DNA from: Cristatella mucedo
Taxonomy: Eukaryota > Bryozoa > Phylactolaemata > Cristatellidae
Reading direction: 5' to 3'
DNA: 64,000 nucleotides
Assembly (NCBI GenBank): GCA_009760855.2
Contig: WPIO01000043.1
Coordinates: 1,180,001-1,244,000, forward strand
Below, piece by piece: positions 12,717 to 26,938 of the stretch. The translations under genes and the position numbers were made by a program. The notes beneath the pieces are model-generated. The model was given only the letters and a program-made list of their open reading frames with translations, did not search any database and was not told the DNA's origin. How positions within the stretch are numbered: position 1 is the first letter of the stretch; the number at the start of each line of letters is the position of its first letter.

Positions 12717-13592
12717 CACATGTGCATGTGCTGCCAAGGCTTTGCTTTGTGCATACCACTATGTGGTAGCATTCTTATTTCTAAGCAATTGTTTTGCTTC
12801 TGAACAACCCAGATAGAGATATATGTGTGCTGTATTCATTTGTCGAGCTTTGGCTTTGTCTCTCTCTCTCTCTCTCTCTCTCACTCTCTCTCTCTCTGTC
12901 TTGCAGAGCTCGGCAATCGTTATGGCAACGAGCATCCTGTCCTGCTAGCACTGGGCGTCCTATGGTATCGCTACCATAACCTCTTGGCAGATAAGGTCGC
13001 CGAGGCACTCTCGCAAGCCGTCGGAGTCCCAAAAGACTCAGTCTTTCTAAAGCAGAACGACGAGCAGATTTTTCAAGAAGCACGAAAGTGGGTCATAGCG
13101 ACGCAGCAGGTATGCCTACTGCATGCGCCCATTCTTTTGCTCTCTCTCCGAGTAGTCGACGCGTGGCTGTGTCGAACTGGAGTGAGAGAAAAACGTATCC
13201 CGGCCCATGTGTGATTGTGCTGGGCTGGGCACTTTGCTAGGTCTCTTCTATCGAGTTTTGGAGATGCCAGCCAGGGTCGCGCAGTTTGAGGAGTATAAGT
13301 GTCTGCACACTTCTGGGACTGAGTTTTCCGATGGGTACCCAGCTTAATCCCTGCATAAAAGATGGCAAGTGGTTTTCCTGCTGCTCTTGGTGATGTATGT
13401 GTGAAACCGAGTTGCAGCCGACAGGTCAAGGTACGGGCTCAACTTTGGCTTCACCAGCAGCCTTACTCTGGTAGCGTTATTTAACCGCATCGATCGAGTC
13501 CGATTTTGCTGCCAATGAATGCTAATGACCGGCTGTCTGTCTGTTTGTCTGTCTGTCTGTCTTTCTCTGTTCGTTCGTTTGTTGTCCGTCCA

Positions 13593-13663
<71 letters not shown>

Positions 13664-16600
13664 GTCTCTCGGTCTATAAAATGACTGAGTGACAGTGTGC
13701 TGAGCGAGTGCTGACACTGGAGAGCTTTTCAGCTTTTCCCGAAACTCGAGTGGTTGGCGGTCGGTCAACGAGCTAATTGAATACTTTGCCACTCACCCCC
13801 CTGAGCTGAGAAGCTCACTGAAGCCAATAGTTCAAGCTCATGCGCAGTCCCGGTTAACGTGAAGTGCTGCATGGCATGATGTGACCTCTTAGCAGCGTCC
13901 TCGTTAGAGTCACTCTTGTGCATTGCAGTTCGTCGATGGTTCTGGTTTGCCGGTGCCGCCTCTCGGCTATTAGTGCAAGAGCTGCGACGGTGGCCCTCGT
14001 GCCACTGCCACAGAGTGCTGCCTCGGCTTGCATCTCGTCCTGCGCTCGTGGCTCACTTGACTGGCTATACTTACTGGCAGACTTGGGAGGTCTGCTTGGA
14101 TTCGTGTTCGGTCACTCTCTTCTTACTGCCTTTTGAAGCGTATTTAGTGTGCAAAGAAAGAAATTCAGATTTAAGGGTGTCGGAAAGATTTCCTAAGATC
14201 TTAGTTATTATTCTTTCGAGGCAAGAAGTCTGTGCTCCCCAACTCGTAATATATCAGTCTGTAATGGAATGTATCTTTGTCTGTAACTCCAAAAAGTCAT
14301 AAAGACTATGTGGGTGTTACACAGGAGAGTTTTGTATAGCTCACTCACAGCCTAAGTGGCTTTCGGTACGAATTCGGTAGCCGACAGACTTCGTCTCACG
14401 CAACAAAGAGAAAGTGGGAAGCATATAAGAGTTAGGAGAGCAGTTGAGGTAGTGAGTAGCATGGAAGTAGCAGCTCAGGACCGCTGAAAAGGGTGTGCCA
14501 TAGTCGGCAGTAGGAGAGTAGTTGCCGCACAACAGCATCACCTATTCGCAGAGCAAAGCCTTTTAATCCAGTCACATGCTTAGGGTGTCCTATGAGCACC
14601 AGTTCGGTTTTATCATCATTTAGTTTCAAGTAGTTTTCCGACATCCAGGATCGAATATCGGCAAGGCAAGCATTCAGTTTCTCAGTTGCTGCTGCAGATT
14701 CCGATGGTTTGAATGACAAATACAGCTGAGTATCGTCAGCATAAAAGTGATATCCTATTCCATGAGCCTTAATCACTTTTCCCAGAGGTTGATTATAAAT
14801 GGAGAACAGCAAGGGACCAAGTCCAGACCCTTGAGGGACTCCACAGGTGACTGGTCTCGTGTCTGAGACCTGACCCCCACACGACATGGATTGAACACGA
14901 TCAGACAAGTACGATTTCAACCACCCCAGTGCTGCGTCTGCCAGACCGATCGGTGTTCGCAGTCTGTAGCGCGGCCCATCCTTGATGTATGACCTCTCCA
15001 TAGCCTCTGGAGTTTTGAAGTTTAATTAAAAAATAAAGTTCTACAATGCTAGCAAATTTTTTGAGGCTCTGGTTTTTTGCACTTTGTGCAAACTGTGAGC
15101 TATACTAGACTGTTGTCGTCCACCCTTCTGCTTCTTCCTCTGCATGCTTGCTGCTGCCGGCCTTGCTGCTTGCTGCTGCTGTAGTAGCAGCACTTGCTGC
15201 TGCTGCTGTCTACGCTGTCCTGCCGCGGGTAGGAGTGAGCTGGCGTCGTGGCTTCAGCAGCTCGATTTAATGCTGCTGGGCGTCGTTGCAAGACTGTGCG
15301 CCGGGTTGGAGCTCACCATTGCAGCGCACTGCTTTCTGTGCTGGCCGGACCTGGTCTGCCAGTTGTGTGCGTTCTGAAACCGTTTTTTAAGCGTCTTCAT
15401 CGGTCGTAGCAGCTGAGCTCTCCTGTTTACTTGACGGCTAATCTGAATTTTATAGAAAATTATATTCTACGACTGGCTGCCACAGTGGCTTGCCACTTAT
15501 GACAACGGCTCGACATACCAGGTTCCAGTTTATAAATGTAAGTTGCTCCCGGCAGCTGATGACCGACCCACCCTCCACATTCGGCGGTTTGAGAGTGTTC
15601 GCATCGAACGTCGCCAGCAGAAACAGCTGGTTGGCTGGCCGACCACCGGCAGATGGACGACATGGACGGACGGACGACATCCGGCGGATGGACGACATTT
15701 ATCCTGATGCGTTTAAGCCAGTCTGGGTGAAACGTTCGTCAGACTTGCTTCATTCCTAAACTGGTCAGAATCAATCAGGACTTGCAGAGCTGCCTGCAGA
15801 GCTCTATTTATAGAGCCGGTCCCAAGCCAAGATATGACTGATTCTGTCACAGTGATGATATCACTGGAGCTGATGCACATTGCACTAGATATTGAGCAAA
15901 CTGGAGGCATAGCAATCGCACCACCTAAGCCATCGTGACCAAGCATGACTACGTGGCTCGTACGCGTCTACTGCTATGTCTCTATATTGCACCATAGCTA
16001 ATGTTGTATGCATCAGCTTCAGTGATGTAATCATTTCGAGGCAGGTATCCCGATGTCTGATAACCTGACATGACCGCTTGGGGCTAAAGCTCGCCGAAAA
16101 ATGCCGGAAAAAATTAAGGATTGCTGTTTTAAATAGATATTTGCAATTAGAGTATTTTATTAGGGAAAATAAATTTAAAAATATATATAGAGAGAGAGAG
16201 AGAGAGAGTGAGTATAAACCACATTCTATTATAACTTATGTCAGCTTTTAAATTCATTTTAAACGGTATAGTTACATAGAAGGGTTCATATTGGCTCATA
16301 ATGTTGGCCGATTTTTTAATTAGATGCTCAGGTTGTGTGTTATTCTTTAAAGGTAATCTCCCACTAGAACCATTCCGAGGTAATAATAGTAATAATAATA
16401 ATAATGCACTTGATAAAGCGCCCTCAGAGAACTTAATCTCTCTCTAGGCGTTTTACATTTGCTGCAAAAGGAAATGCAATTGAACGGTGAGTAAAATCAT
16501 GCTTGATAAACAAACAAAGTGAATTACATGGTTAGGGGTGACATACACAGGGTCAGCATGCAAATGTGGTTAGTGGCAGCATGCACAGTGTCAGCACGCA

Positions 16601-17038
16601 TAAGCACATGAAGGACGAATCACAGGGACCCACTAAATGCTGTCCTAAATAGATGTGTTTTTTATGTAGGTTGTTGATGATGCCAGCACCAACTGGTCCA
16701 ACGAATAGCTGCAATAATATTTATTCAAACTGATACAGAATGGTGTTAAGAGTGTACCAGCCAAATTGTGTGTGCCTGTGCTTTCTCGTGCTATGGCCTG
16801 AAGCCAGCCTATTTACACATTCAAACGGCAATACAGCTGCCATTTCCACAAAAACTTTGCACAACTGTAATTTGGATTCCACATTATAGAGAACCGTATG
16901 CCAAGTTTACCCACCCAATTTTGTGTAACTACCATTGTGCATTCTCATGCTATGGCCTACAATGACCCGGCCTAAATTGCAGCCAGAAACATTCGAACTT
17001 CAATAATGCTGCCGTTTCCACAAAAATATTTGCAGAAG

Positions 17039-17074
<36 letters not shown>

Positions 17075-20000
17075 CTTCTGCATTATATATATATAATTAT
17101 ATTCATATATATATATATATATATATGAATTATATATATAATATATATATTCATTGGTATGCCCCTAGAGAACTTTATCGCTATTCAGGCTCTTCACATA
17201 TGCCTCGGGGCTCGAGCCCACGACCTCAGCCAGACCTTGGCCAGGGCGAGCACCTTAACCGCTGGACTGAACCAACATGTGGTTAGATTCCGAGTTATAG
17301 ACGTTAGTGTTCCACGTAATGATTAGGCCATCACGTTTTTTCATGCTATGGCCTTTTGTGGCACGGCCCAGATGGCAGCCCTAAACATATCAACTGCAGT
17401 TTCGATTTCGTGTTATAGCAAATAGTGTTCTAAATTTACCAACCGAATTTCATGCTGTAGACCATGCCAGTTTTCCTGCAATGTCCCGGCAAGCTGTACT
17501 TTTTCAAACTCTGATGCTGTTACTATTCCAACAATAGGCGTGGTCAACCGTGGTTTTGATTTCTTGTCATGGAAAACAATGTCTGTATTTACCCACCAAC
17601 GATGGCTCCTTTAACGGCTATCGCTACTGCTTGCAGTTGGCAATACAGGATCGTCCACTGCAGGATTCGAACCCACGACCCCGGTCATGAAGAGTGAGCA
17701 CCTTACCTCCTGGGCTATCACGCCTAGCATTAGAGCCCGATCCTTAATGACAAGAAATTAGGTGGGTAAACCCAAAACACTTTTATCCATGATATGGAAT
17801 CAAAAACACTCTTTCACTACACCTATTGTGAAAATGGCAGCTGTATCGGAGTTTTAATATTTAAGGAATCTGGCTGGTTAGGACCATTAAAGGCTATAGC
17901 ATGAGAACACATATGGTCAATGTCAAGGAATTTAGTATGTAAACCCAGAACACTGTTTTCTTTAACATGGAATTGAAACAACAGTTTGTAAAAGTTTATT
18001 TTGGGAATGGCAGTTGTTTCGTAGTTGCAAGATGTACTTGAGGTCATAGAGTGAAAGCCCCCCCACCATATGTAGTCGCATGAGATTTTTTTATGGTAAA
18101 CCCAAAGCACCATTTTCTTTATTGTGGAATCAAAACCACACTTGTGCACCACCTAGTGTGAAAATGGCAGCTGTACCACCATTGGAATATGTAGGGAGGC
18201 TCATTGGTTCGGGCCATTTGAGGCCATATAGCACCAGAAACCCGTGCGCTGTCCGGTGAAATTGGTTGCTAAGCCCGAAAAACGGTTTTCTGTAAATTAG
18301 TTTCAAGTTTTGTCGCTCACTTTTAGGTCCCTTCATTCTATGGCTCCAGCCTATCTCTCCGACATACTCCCCCATCAGGCCAAGCATCGTACCACCGGCT
18401 TTTCGGAATCCAACAGTCTAGAAATACCTCGTACAAACCTTAAATCCTTTGGAGACCTCTCATTTAGTTCGTATGCTCCCAAAGCCTGGAACTCCCTCCC
18501 GACCTGCGTCAGAACATCCCCTGACCTGACCACATTTAAAAGGAACTTAAAAACACACCTGTTTAGGACAGCATTTAGTGGGTCCCTGTGATTCGTTATG
18601 ATGTGCTTATGCGTGCTGACACTGTGCATGCTGCCACTAACTACATTTGCATGCAGACCTTGTGCATGTCACCCCTAACCATGTTATTCATTGTGTTTGT
18701 TTTTCAAGCATGATTTTACTTACCATTCAGTTGCATTTCCCTTTGCAGCAAATAAAAAGCGCCTAGAAAGAGATTAAGTTCTCTGAGGGCGCTTTATCAA
18801 GTACATTATTAAAACCGAAGCTATGTAACGCTTGTTGTGGAAATGCCAGCTCTTTGTTGTGTGAGATGAATTCTGTTGGCTACCGAATGCGTACCGAAAG
18901 CCGCTTAGGCTGTGAGTGCGCTATAGAAAACTCTCCTGTGTTACACCACTTAGTCTTTATGGCTTTGTGGAGTTACAGACGGAGGAACATTACATATCGT
19001 GTTTCGGTTATGTATGGAGGCTGGCTGTCATGGGTCATAGGAGGCCATTGCATAAGAACCCCTACATTCTTTGCTATGAAATTTGGTTGGTAAAGTTGGA
19101 ATGCTGCTTTCTATAATATGGAATCTAAACCACAGTTGCATGCACAAAGCATATTGTGGAAATGGCAGCTTATCGCAGTTCGGCTAGAGCTAACCTTGTG
19201 CGGCCGCTACAGCAGCTTTTAAAGCACCGAGTAGAGCTGAGGCTAGGACGGCAGCTTGAGCGAGAGCAGCTAGGAAGGCAGCTAAAGCAGCAGCTAGAAA
19301 AATTATAGCTGTGAACTATTGTCTTGCATGCATTTGTCTGTGTTGCTAGCGTTTAGTTCTTTTGTCGGAGAGCTTTTGTTTTTCACGCTTTAAAAAAAGC
19401 GTCTTTATATCCTGACACGGGACTGTCGTTATAAATAGCTAACTAGTGCTAGCTGACGTAGTTTGTACTAGCACAAATTACCGAGCAAGAGCTCGAAATA
19501 CTCGTCTAATCGTAACGGTTAAAGCCAATCTGCTAGTATAGTTATAATGCTATATCTTAGACTTGCAAACCTGTAAAACCAACAGCTAGTTTTGTGTTCT
19601 TGCAAAGCTGCATTGGAGATTCTGTTGTATTAAGCATCCGGTATTGGACTGAGTTCTTTAGTGTCACGATCCACGATGATTGAACGTGTGGCGTCCGAAA
19701 TTCATAGCCATTCCGAGTTGTTTCTTTTACTTCACTTTCTTCCCACTCACTGTCTGGTTCTCTCGACATGCCGTTTGTGTCACAATGTCAATCGCTATCT
19801 CGTTTTCTGACCAGGAAACCCTCCGCTGAACATTGCCGTAGGCTCGTAAACGCAGTAAGCGTGTATGCTATGCCACTTAGTCGGGCTCTCGCGTTCTGCC
19901 TTGGCTGGCACGACATACTCTGACTGCCGAGCTCGCTGGGCAGCATATGATACCCGGTTGTACCTGGTTGTCGAGGCGTATCGCCTCGCCGTCGTGCCGC

Positions 20001-23000
20001 AAGCACCCGCGGACCACTTGGCGCTGCCTCTCTACGTGGGCAACTGACTCGCGGAGCTCGGCTCGTTGCAGCGTACAGGGCCTCGACTCACACGCAGATC
20101 TCCAGTCTCTTTCAGTCAGCCGCCATGCGCTATGGCGAGTCGCTGGTGCCCGGAGCGCTACTTCGCAGGTACGTGCCCAACGTGCTGCTTGCTGATCTTG
20201 TGGGCTGCTGCCAAGCCCTGTCGATGACAAGAGACACCTGGTGAGGATGAAAAACCGAAGCAGTCCAACACAGGCCAGTCCCATCTGACGACCGCGCTGC
20301 TGCCTCACGCTGTCAGCAACCTACGGGCAGGGGTGTACCAGCAGAGGCTAGTGGGCTGTAGCCTCCTTTGAAAGCCGGATGGAAGGGGTCTGCTGCCTGC
20401 TGCGATTGACCGGTCGCGCGTGAAGGTGCCGGTTCGGCTCCTCCCCTCATTGAACGGTTCGTCCGGCGACAAGTGTCGGGCGAATTCTTGGCTGCAGCCC
20501 GCCTGCATGTGCCCACTGTGACTGCTCTGGCTCAGAGCTCCCAGAAGCTCAAGCTCTAATTCGTTTGCTCAGTTGTACGCTGTGAATGGCCCTGCTTGAC
20601 CAGGCCGACTCCGTCGCAGCTGCCCGGTCGCCCCGTCGGTTTGCAGGCTGCCACGAAGCGCGAGTGGCTTGGCGGCGTGCCAGTTCGTCGACAGCACGGC
20701 CGCGACCGGGCCGCTCGGCGCCGGCAAGAAGGCGCTGCGCCTGTGCAACACGTACTGGAACGCGGCCGAGGGCCTCGCCGAGCACGGGCTCGAGGCCGTG
20801 CTGCTCGGCGCCGCGTCGCAGCTCGCCGAGCGCGAGGACACACGCGTCGCACCCGACCTGCGAGGTATGCGCGAGGCCGGAGCGCCTCTGCAGCCGGCGC
20901 CACCTAGTGTCAGCTCTGGCTGCACCAGCACTGTGCCTCGGCACTTGCCGTCGGCCGTGCAACCGTGTCTGTCTTGCACGTGACCTTTCCCAAGTAGTGT
21001 CTGCCGGCTTAGCCCTACTCGGTGGTTCACTGGCACCCTTCATCAGTGACGTCGGTTTGTGGCCTGCGGCCTTGCCTTTTGGGATGAGTTCCCTATGGCC
21101 TGTCCGGCAGGTGAGTAAAGGATTGCCCACCACAAGATTCGAACCCCGACATCGGACCGAAGTCGGGAAAAGCAACCGACCGCCTTACCTAGTGTGCCAT
21201 CACGGCTACTTCATCACGTGTGTCCTAACGGCTAAGCTCTGGTGCTGCAATCGGTGCCATCGTGGCTGATGTAGCCTACATTTTCCGATTCTGTAGTTAC
21301 GCATTTCTGGTTTGTAAAACTTGTTTGCAACCTTCTGCAGCCTTTTCATTTCTAAATCTTCTTAAAACCGTGTGCTAGTACTGTCACAATACTTTATGCT
21401 GATCTATCAGTTGCTGATTGGTTTTTCGCTGCTTGGCTGCACTTGTTCTGCATGAGTTGGGATCATCTACCACCAGGCTGTCATGCAGATGAGAAGATGA
21501 GAACCGAGTGGCACACAGCAGTCTAATCATGTGGTCACTAACTCTAAGTAACACCTCGTGCTTTGCATCTCCCCTAATCCTGGCTGGCCCTAAGCATGGC
21601 TGTCCATCTAGAGGCTGATCGGTGTGCACTATTGCAAGTAGAATGCAACCTCAGTGAGATTCCCAGCAAGCCCCTCTAGTTTTGTTTCGTCAGCATCATT
21701 GTCTAGGCTTATAGCTGTGAAGCCCTAGAGTTTCGAGTTCGTGAATTTCGACCCTGTGCACTTTAGGGGCTCCATCGGCCAATCCCAATGCTCCATCAGG
21801 ACTATTATTCACTGTCACACCCAAGGTGTTTGTGCGTCTAAGGAGCCTCGAACTCCTTGGAGACTGCCTGTAGTCTCTATGCTCTTTAAGTCAGATAAAC
21901 AAATAATCAATTGAGATCATGACGTTTCTGACTCGACGAGATTAAAAAGAAGCAAATAATTTGTCTGCCAGTTGCAGTCTTTGTTTTATCCATGTAAACG
22001 GTCATATGACTGCTTTTTGGTGACGAAATCGTGCTTGCGTAAATTTTTGACATAACGGCTAGATTACTGCAATTCCCTGTATTCAGGATTCCCACCTTGT
22101 GCCCTTAAACTAGTGCAGCTATTCCAAAACTGAGCTCCTACAAAAAGCTCCTGTGCTCTGTTGTCAGTGGAGAAGCTGCCACATTGCACCACCTTTGTCT
22201 GACCTTCTCTGGCTTCCCTATCAAACATTGAAACTATCAAGATCTCTTTGTCCTACCGGTCCATACACTTGACAGCACCAGTTTACACGTCTACTTCCTT
22301 GCTGCACACGGCGCGCTCTTGCACCACCTGCTCCTCGGCCTTCATTGATGTTTGGTAGCCGTGATGGCACACTAGGTAAGGCGGTTGCTTTTCCCGACTT
22401 CGGTCCGATGTCGGGGTTCGAATCCTGTGGTGGGCAATCCTTTATTGCCACTGCAAGCTGTGGTGATAGCCATCAAGGCTCTTCTGTTGCTATACAAGAG
22501 AGCCTGTTAAATCAGCTAGTAGTTAGTCTTACCGTTGCTTGCACTAAATGGAAATATTTTTGTAATTTTGCCTTTTGCATACATGCCGCAAGTCGGGAAC
22601 TCGTTTCTAGCTCCTTTCAACACCTGCATTGACCTTGAGTCACTCAAGTCTCAGCTAAAGACACATCTGCTCTTCTTAACTTCCCTGTGCCCCGGTGAGC
22701 TTTTGGGCTGTTTTTGTTTCTGTTTTTTTCGATAATGCCTGTGCATGATTCTGTGTATGTTACTAATCTGGATTCCTACGAACCTGTGGCTCATAAGCAT
22801 CATCATGTGTGCTTTTGCATAGTTGTGTTGGTGTTATATGCTTTTCCAGTATGTTCTCAGCATGATGCCGTGCTTGTCATGAACCCTTGGCTATTGCGTC
22901 TCTTGCATGGAGCTCTAAAGCACCCGGTTAGAGAGTTGCTTTTCTTTGGAGGCTACACTAACAACTTGGTATTAGTATCATTATTGTGAACCAGTCGAAA

Positions 23001-23933
23001 TGCTTTCATTCCAGCATGTGAAAAGTGCATAGACAGATTTTTTCTACTAGGATACTGTCTAGAATTTTTTGTGATTATGATTATGAAGACCGAAAGCCAC
23101 TGCTTGGAAGACAGTTACTGTCGCTAGTTGAATTCGATACCTTGTACCACTCGTTTGCTTCTCTGATGCTCTCGATTTGAAGTGCTGAGCCGAGCCATAC
23201 CCAGTGCTCTCTGAGGGTCGGCATGCAAGCCTCGGCCATCGACCAGTGCAATTCTTTTGTCCTAGCCCCTACCTGGAATCTGCAGCTGCCATTTTCCATT
23301 CCCGCTCCATCGTTGTACCGTCATTCTGTTTGTCCTCTTCAGGCTTCGTGTACGGTGGCTTGGAGTTCTCGCGACGCGATCTGATGGCTTTGACGATTCA
23401 GCGTGGCCGCGACCACGGTCTCCCCAGCTACAATGCAGCACGCACGGGTCTCGGCTTGGCTGCCGTCAAGCGGTGGACCGACGTGAACCCGGTGCTGTGC
23501 GGCACAGAGGAGCTTATCGGCATGTCGGATGACTGCTTCGTAAGCGAGCTGACAAAGCATTCTGTGCTCTCCTCTCCTAGCAGTGGAGCAGTGGGTGATG
23601 GCTCTGTGAGCTCTGTGCTCCAAGGCCGATCCTTCCTTCCTAGCACGGCTGCTGCTGCAAGCCAGCTCCTGCCATCTCTAGTGCTTTCCCCTACTGTCTG
23701 TCCTTGTCATTCGTGCGCCACCTTTGCTGCCTCCTTCACCTCGCTGGTTTGGCCCAGTGGTAAAGGTGCTCGCACCGACCGAGGTCGTGGGCTCGTGCCC
23801 CGTGGCATATGTGAAGAGCTCGAAAAGGGATTAAGTTCTCTTAGGCTGCTATACAAATGATTTATATATATATATATAAATAAATATATATATATATCTA
23901 TATATACATATATATCTATATATAAATATATAA

Positions 23934-24003
<70 letters not shown>

Positions 24004-26901
24004 TGCCCTGCACAATGCTTGACAGGGCTCTGCGGACCCTGCAATAGCGTTCTTTGCAGGCTAGGGCCCCACAGTGCCAAAAATTGAAGCTGCTGACGTC
24101 TGTCCTGATTGCAGGCTCTGCATTGCCTGCATACGTAGGTTATTGCTTAACCTGTTCGACTCTTGAAAATTGTGTACAGATTTACCTAAATGTTGGATAT
24201 ATGTAAATAGAAAGTTACGGATAGCTGACTCGACACCCTCGTTTATGGTGTGCAGAAGAGCCGTGTGGTGGCAATCGCTTCTGCTTGCTGCAGATGATAA
24301 AGAATCGATCTTGGCAGGACTCCGACCCACGAACTGGATTTTAAAGTTTGCATGACACGTGTACATTAATGTGCCATATACATGCATAAACAAGTGTATG
24401 CAGGCCCTGAAATCTAGGCATCCTAGGAATCAAGATATAGCCTCAAACACTTCGGTATTTTATTATAGTAATAATGAGCAGCTCACTGCTTGTGGACTTG
24501 CTTTGTTGAGTCATAGTAGTTCCGTCACGGACTGAACCATCTTGCCGTTTAACGGAAGTGTGCCATCTTGCCTCGTGACACTAGTGTGCAATCTTTCGGT
24601 GTGACAGACTTTCTCACTTTAATTAGTAGAGATGATAATAATAATATATTTGTATAGCCCCCTCAGAGAACTCAATCTCTTTCTGGGCTCCTTTAATTTG
24701 CTGCTAAGGAAACACGATCGAATGGTGAGTGGTATCATGCTTCATAAACAACATGAATATTATGGTTAGGGGTGACATGCAGTGGGTCAGCATGCAACTG
24801 TGGTTAGTGGCAGCATGCAACAGTTGTCAGCATGCATAAGCACATAAATGACGAACCCCAGGGACCCACTAAAAACTGTCATAGATAGATGCGTTTGTAG
24901 TTTCTTTTTTAAATGTGGACAAGTCAGGAGATGTCGTGACACGCCTAGAAGGCTTCGCCTGATTCCAAGCTGCCTGGCACACCCTATATGTGATTGGCCG
25001 CACAAGTTTGGCCGTTTGATGATTGCCAGACCCCCAAAGGTCATGGTTTGGCCTCTCACTAGCTTAAGGTCCCATCCGGTGGCAAGCTGCTGCGGCCATG
25101 CTATGTCCACCTGTTTCAGTTTATCCGGGGTATGCGTGACATATACAATGGCAGCCTCGACGACGTCGACGTCTGGCCTGGTGGGCTGTCTGAGACGACT
25201 CCCGATGGCCCGGGACAACTGTTTCAGATGGCCATGGAGCAGCAGTTCAACGACATACGCAATGGTGATCGCTTTTGGTTTGAGAACCGTCAGAACAAGT
25301 GAGAAAATTGTATTTCTCATGACTAATTCCTTTAAATTTTCTTTATTCACGACCCTCGCTCGGCCTGTGTCCTTAATCGTCTGCAACTGGTGCTAAGACT
25401 AGTCTTCCCTTGTGTCAAGCCGTAGCTGCCACTTCACACCACTTCTGTCTGAGCTTTACTGGCTCCTTGCTAATCGTCGAATTGAGATACTCTTTCTGGC
25501 TGAAAGGTTGCTGAGCTGGCTTCTACCTGCCTACCTATCCGACCTCGGTGCACTTCCTGTATGCTCTTGCACCACGTACTCCTCAGCTTTCAATCGTCTT
25601 CCTGTTGCTTACTCCAACTTGAAATCTGTTTGCAATCTGGCCTTCAGTTCGCATGCACCGAAAGTTTGGAACTCACTTCCAATTTAACATATGCCACCTG
25701 CATTTATTTAGCATCAAGCCTGATTTGTGATTCAGAAATTGGAAAGGCTAACGCTCAAAATCGGCTCTGCCAGCATATCTCATGTTGAATGTGCACGAAA
25801 TCTAGGTGTCATCATGTTCCAAGGTGACCTTTCGTTAGACGACCACATCAGCTCCACAATCAAGTCTGCCTACTTTCAGGTACATAACATTGCTAAAATT
25901 CGGCCTTGCTTAGACAGGGATACCACATCTAAGTTGGTCCATGCATTTGTGACATCCCATCTTGACTTCTGTAACTCACTGCTTGCTGGCCTGCCGGCAT
26001 GTGCAATCAGGTGCTTACAGCTGGTGCAAAACTCTGCAGCTAGGCTTGTCTGTCGTGAGCGTAGCAGTTGCCACATCACACCACTTCTCGCCGACCTGCA
26101 CTGGCTACCAGTTAAGCAACGGATCGACATCAAAGTTTCGTCGCTCACCTTTAGGTCCCTCCATTCTTTGGCTCCAGCCTACCTATCAGATCTACTCCCC
26201 CAACCAGGCCAAGCATCGTACCACCTGCTTTTCGGAATGTAACAGTTTACCAATACCTTGTACAAACCTCAAATCCTTTGGAGACCGTGCATTTAGTACG
26301 TATGCTCCCAAAGCCTGGAACTTCCGACTTGCGTCACAACATCCCCACATTTAAAAAGAACTTGAAAACGCACCTATTTATGACAGCATTTAGTGGGTCC
26401 CTGTGATTCGTCCTTTATCTGTTTATGCGTGCTGACAACTGTTGCATGCTGCCACTAACCACACTTGCATGCTGACCCACTGCATGTCACCTCTAACTAT
26501 AATATTCATGTTGTTTATCAAGCATTATACCACTCACCATTCGATCGTGTTTCCTTAGCAGCAAATTTAAGGAGCCCAGAAAGATTGAGTTCTCTGAGGG
26601 CGCTTTATCAAGTGTATTATTATTAATATTACTATTATCATCATCATCAAACAAGTCTTAGCTAAGCATGTATTTGTTCTTTTTAACTTATCTGTATAAC
26701 CATAAACTTGTCCTTTTTTGTTTCAGTGCACTATGCCTGCTTGCCAGTGCATTATTCAGCGTATATTACCAACGAGGGCTTCTACTAACCCGTGATTCCG
26801 AGTGTCGTATTTGCTTTTGCATGTTTGTCTAAGCTTAATCCTGTGCTTGTCATTAAGCGCCTGGAGAGAGGTTTTGTTCTCCTGGAATGCTGTGCAAATG
26901 A

Positions 26902-26938
<37 letters not shown>

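Larger units (their letters stand above)
16740..19185. repeat. Inverted array of diverged ~165-bp units
   Basis: Units share a core AATGGCAGCTGT preceded by a TGTGGAATC-AAACCACA-TTG-GCAC segment. Between 16740 and about 17600 they lie in one orientation (ACAGCTGCCATTTCCACAAA at 16826) and from about 17755 to 18300, and again at about 18815-18860 and 19040-19180, in the other (GTGAAAATGGCAGCTGTACC at 18160). The array is broken by SINEs, an AT palindrome, and LINE-A and LINE-B insertions. It may be a degraded fold-back element or a decayed satellite. Confidence 0.6.

Noticed and set aside
15520-15537. Donor at TACCAG/GTTCCA ending exon 6 early
   Set aside because: The phase would not match exon 7 and the conserved VPVYK stretch would be lost; GTAAGT at 15538 is far stronger.
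22380-22440. tRNA gene at the GGTTCGAATCC box
   Set aside because: The B box is present, but the body does not fold as a tRNA and many diverged copies exist in the window, so it is a tRNA-derived SINE.
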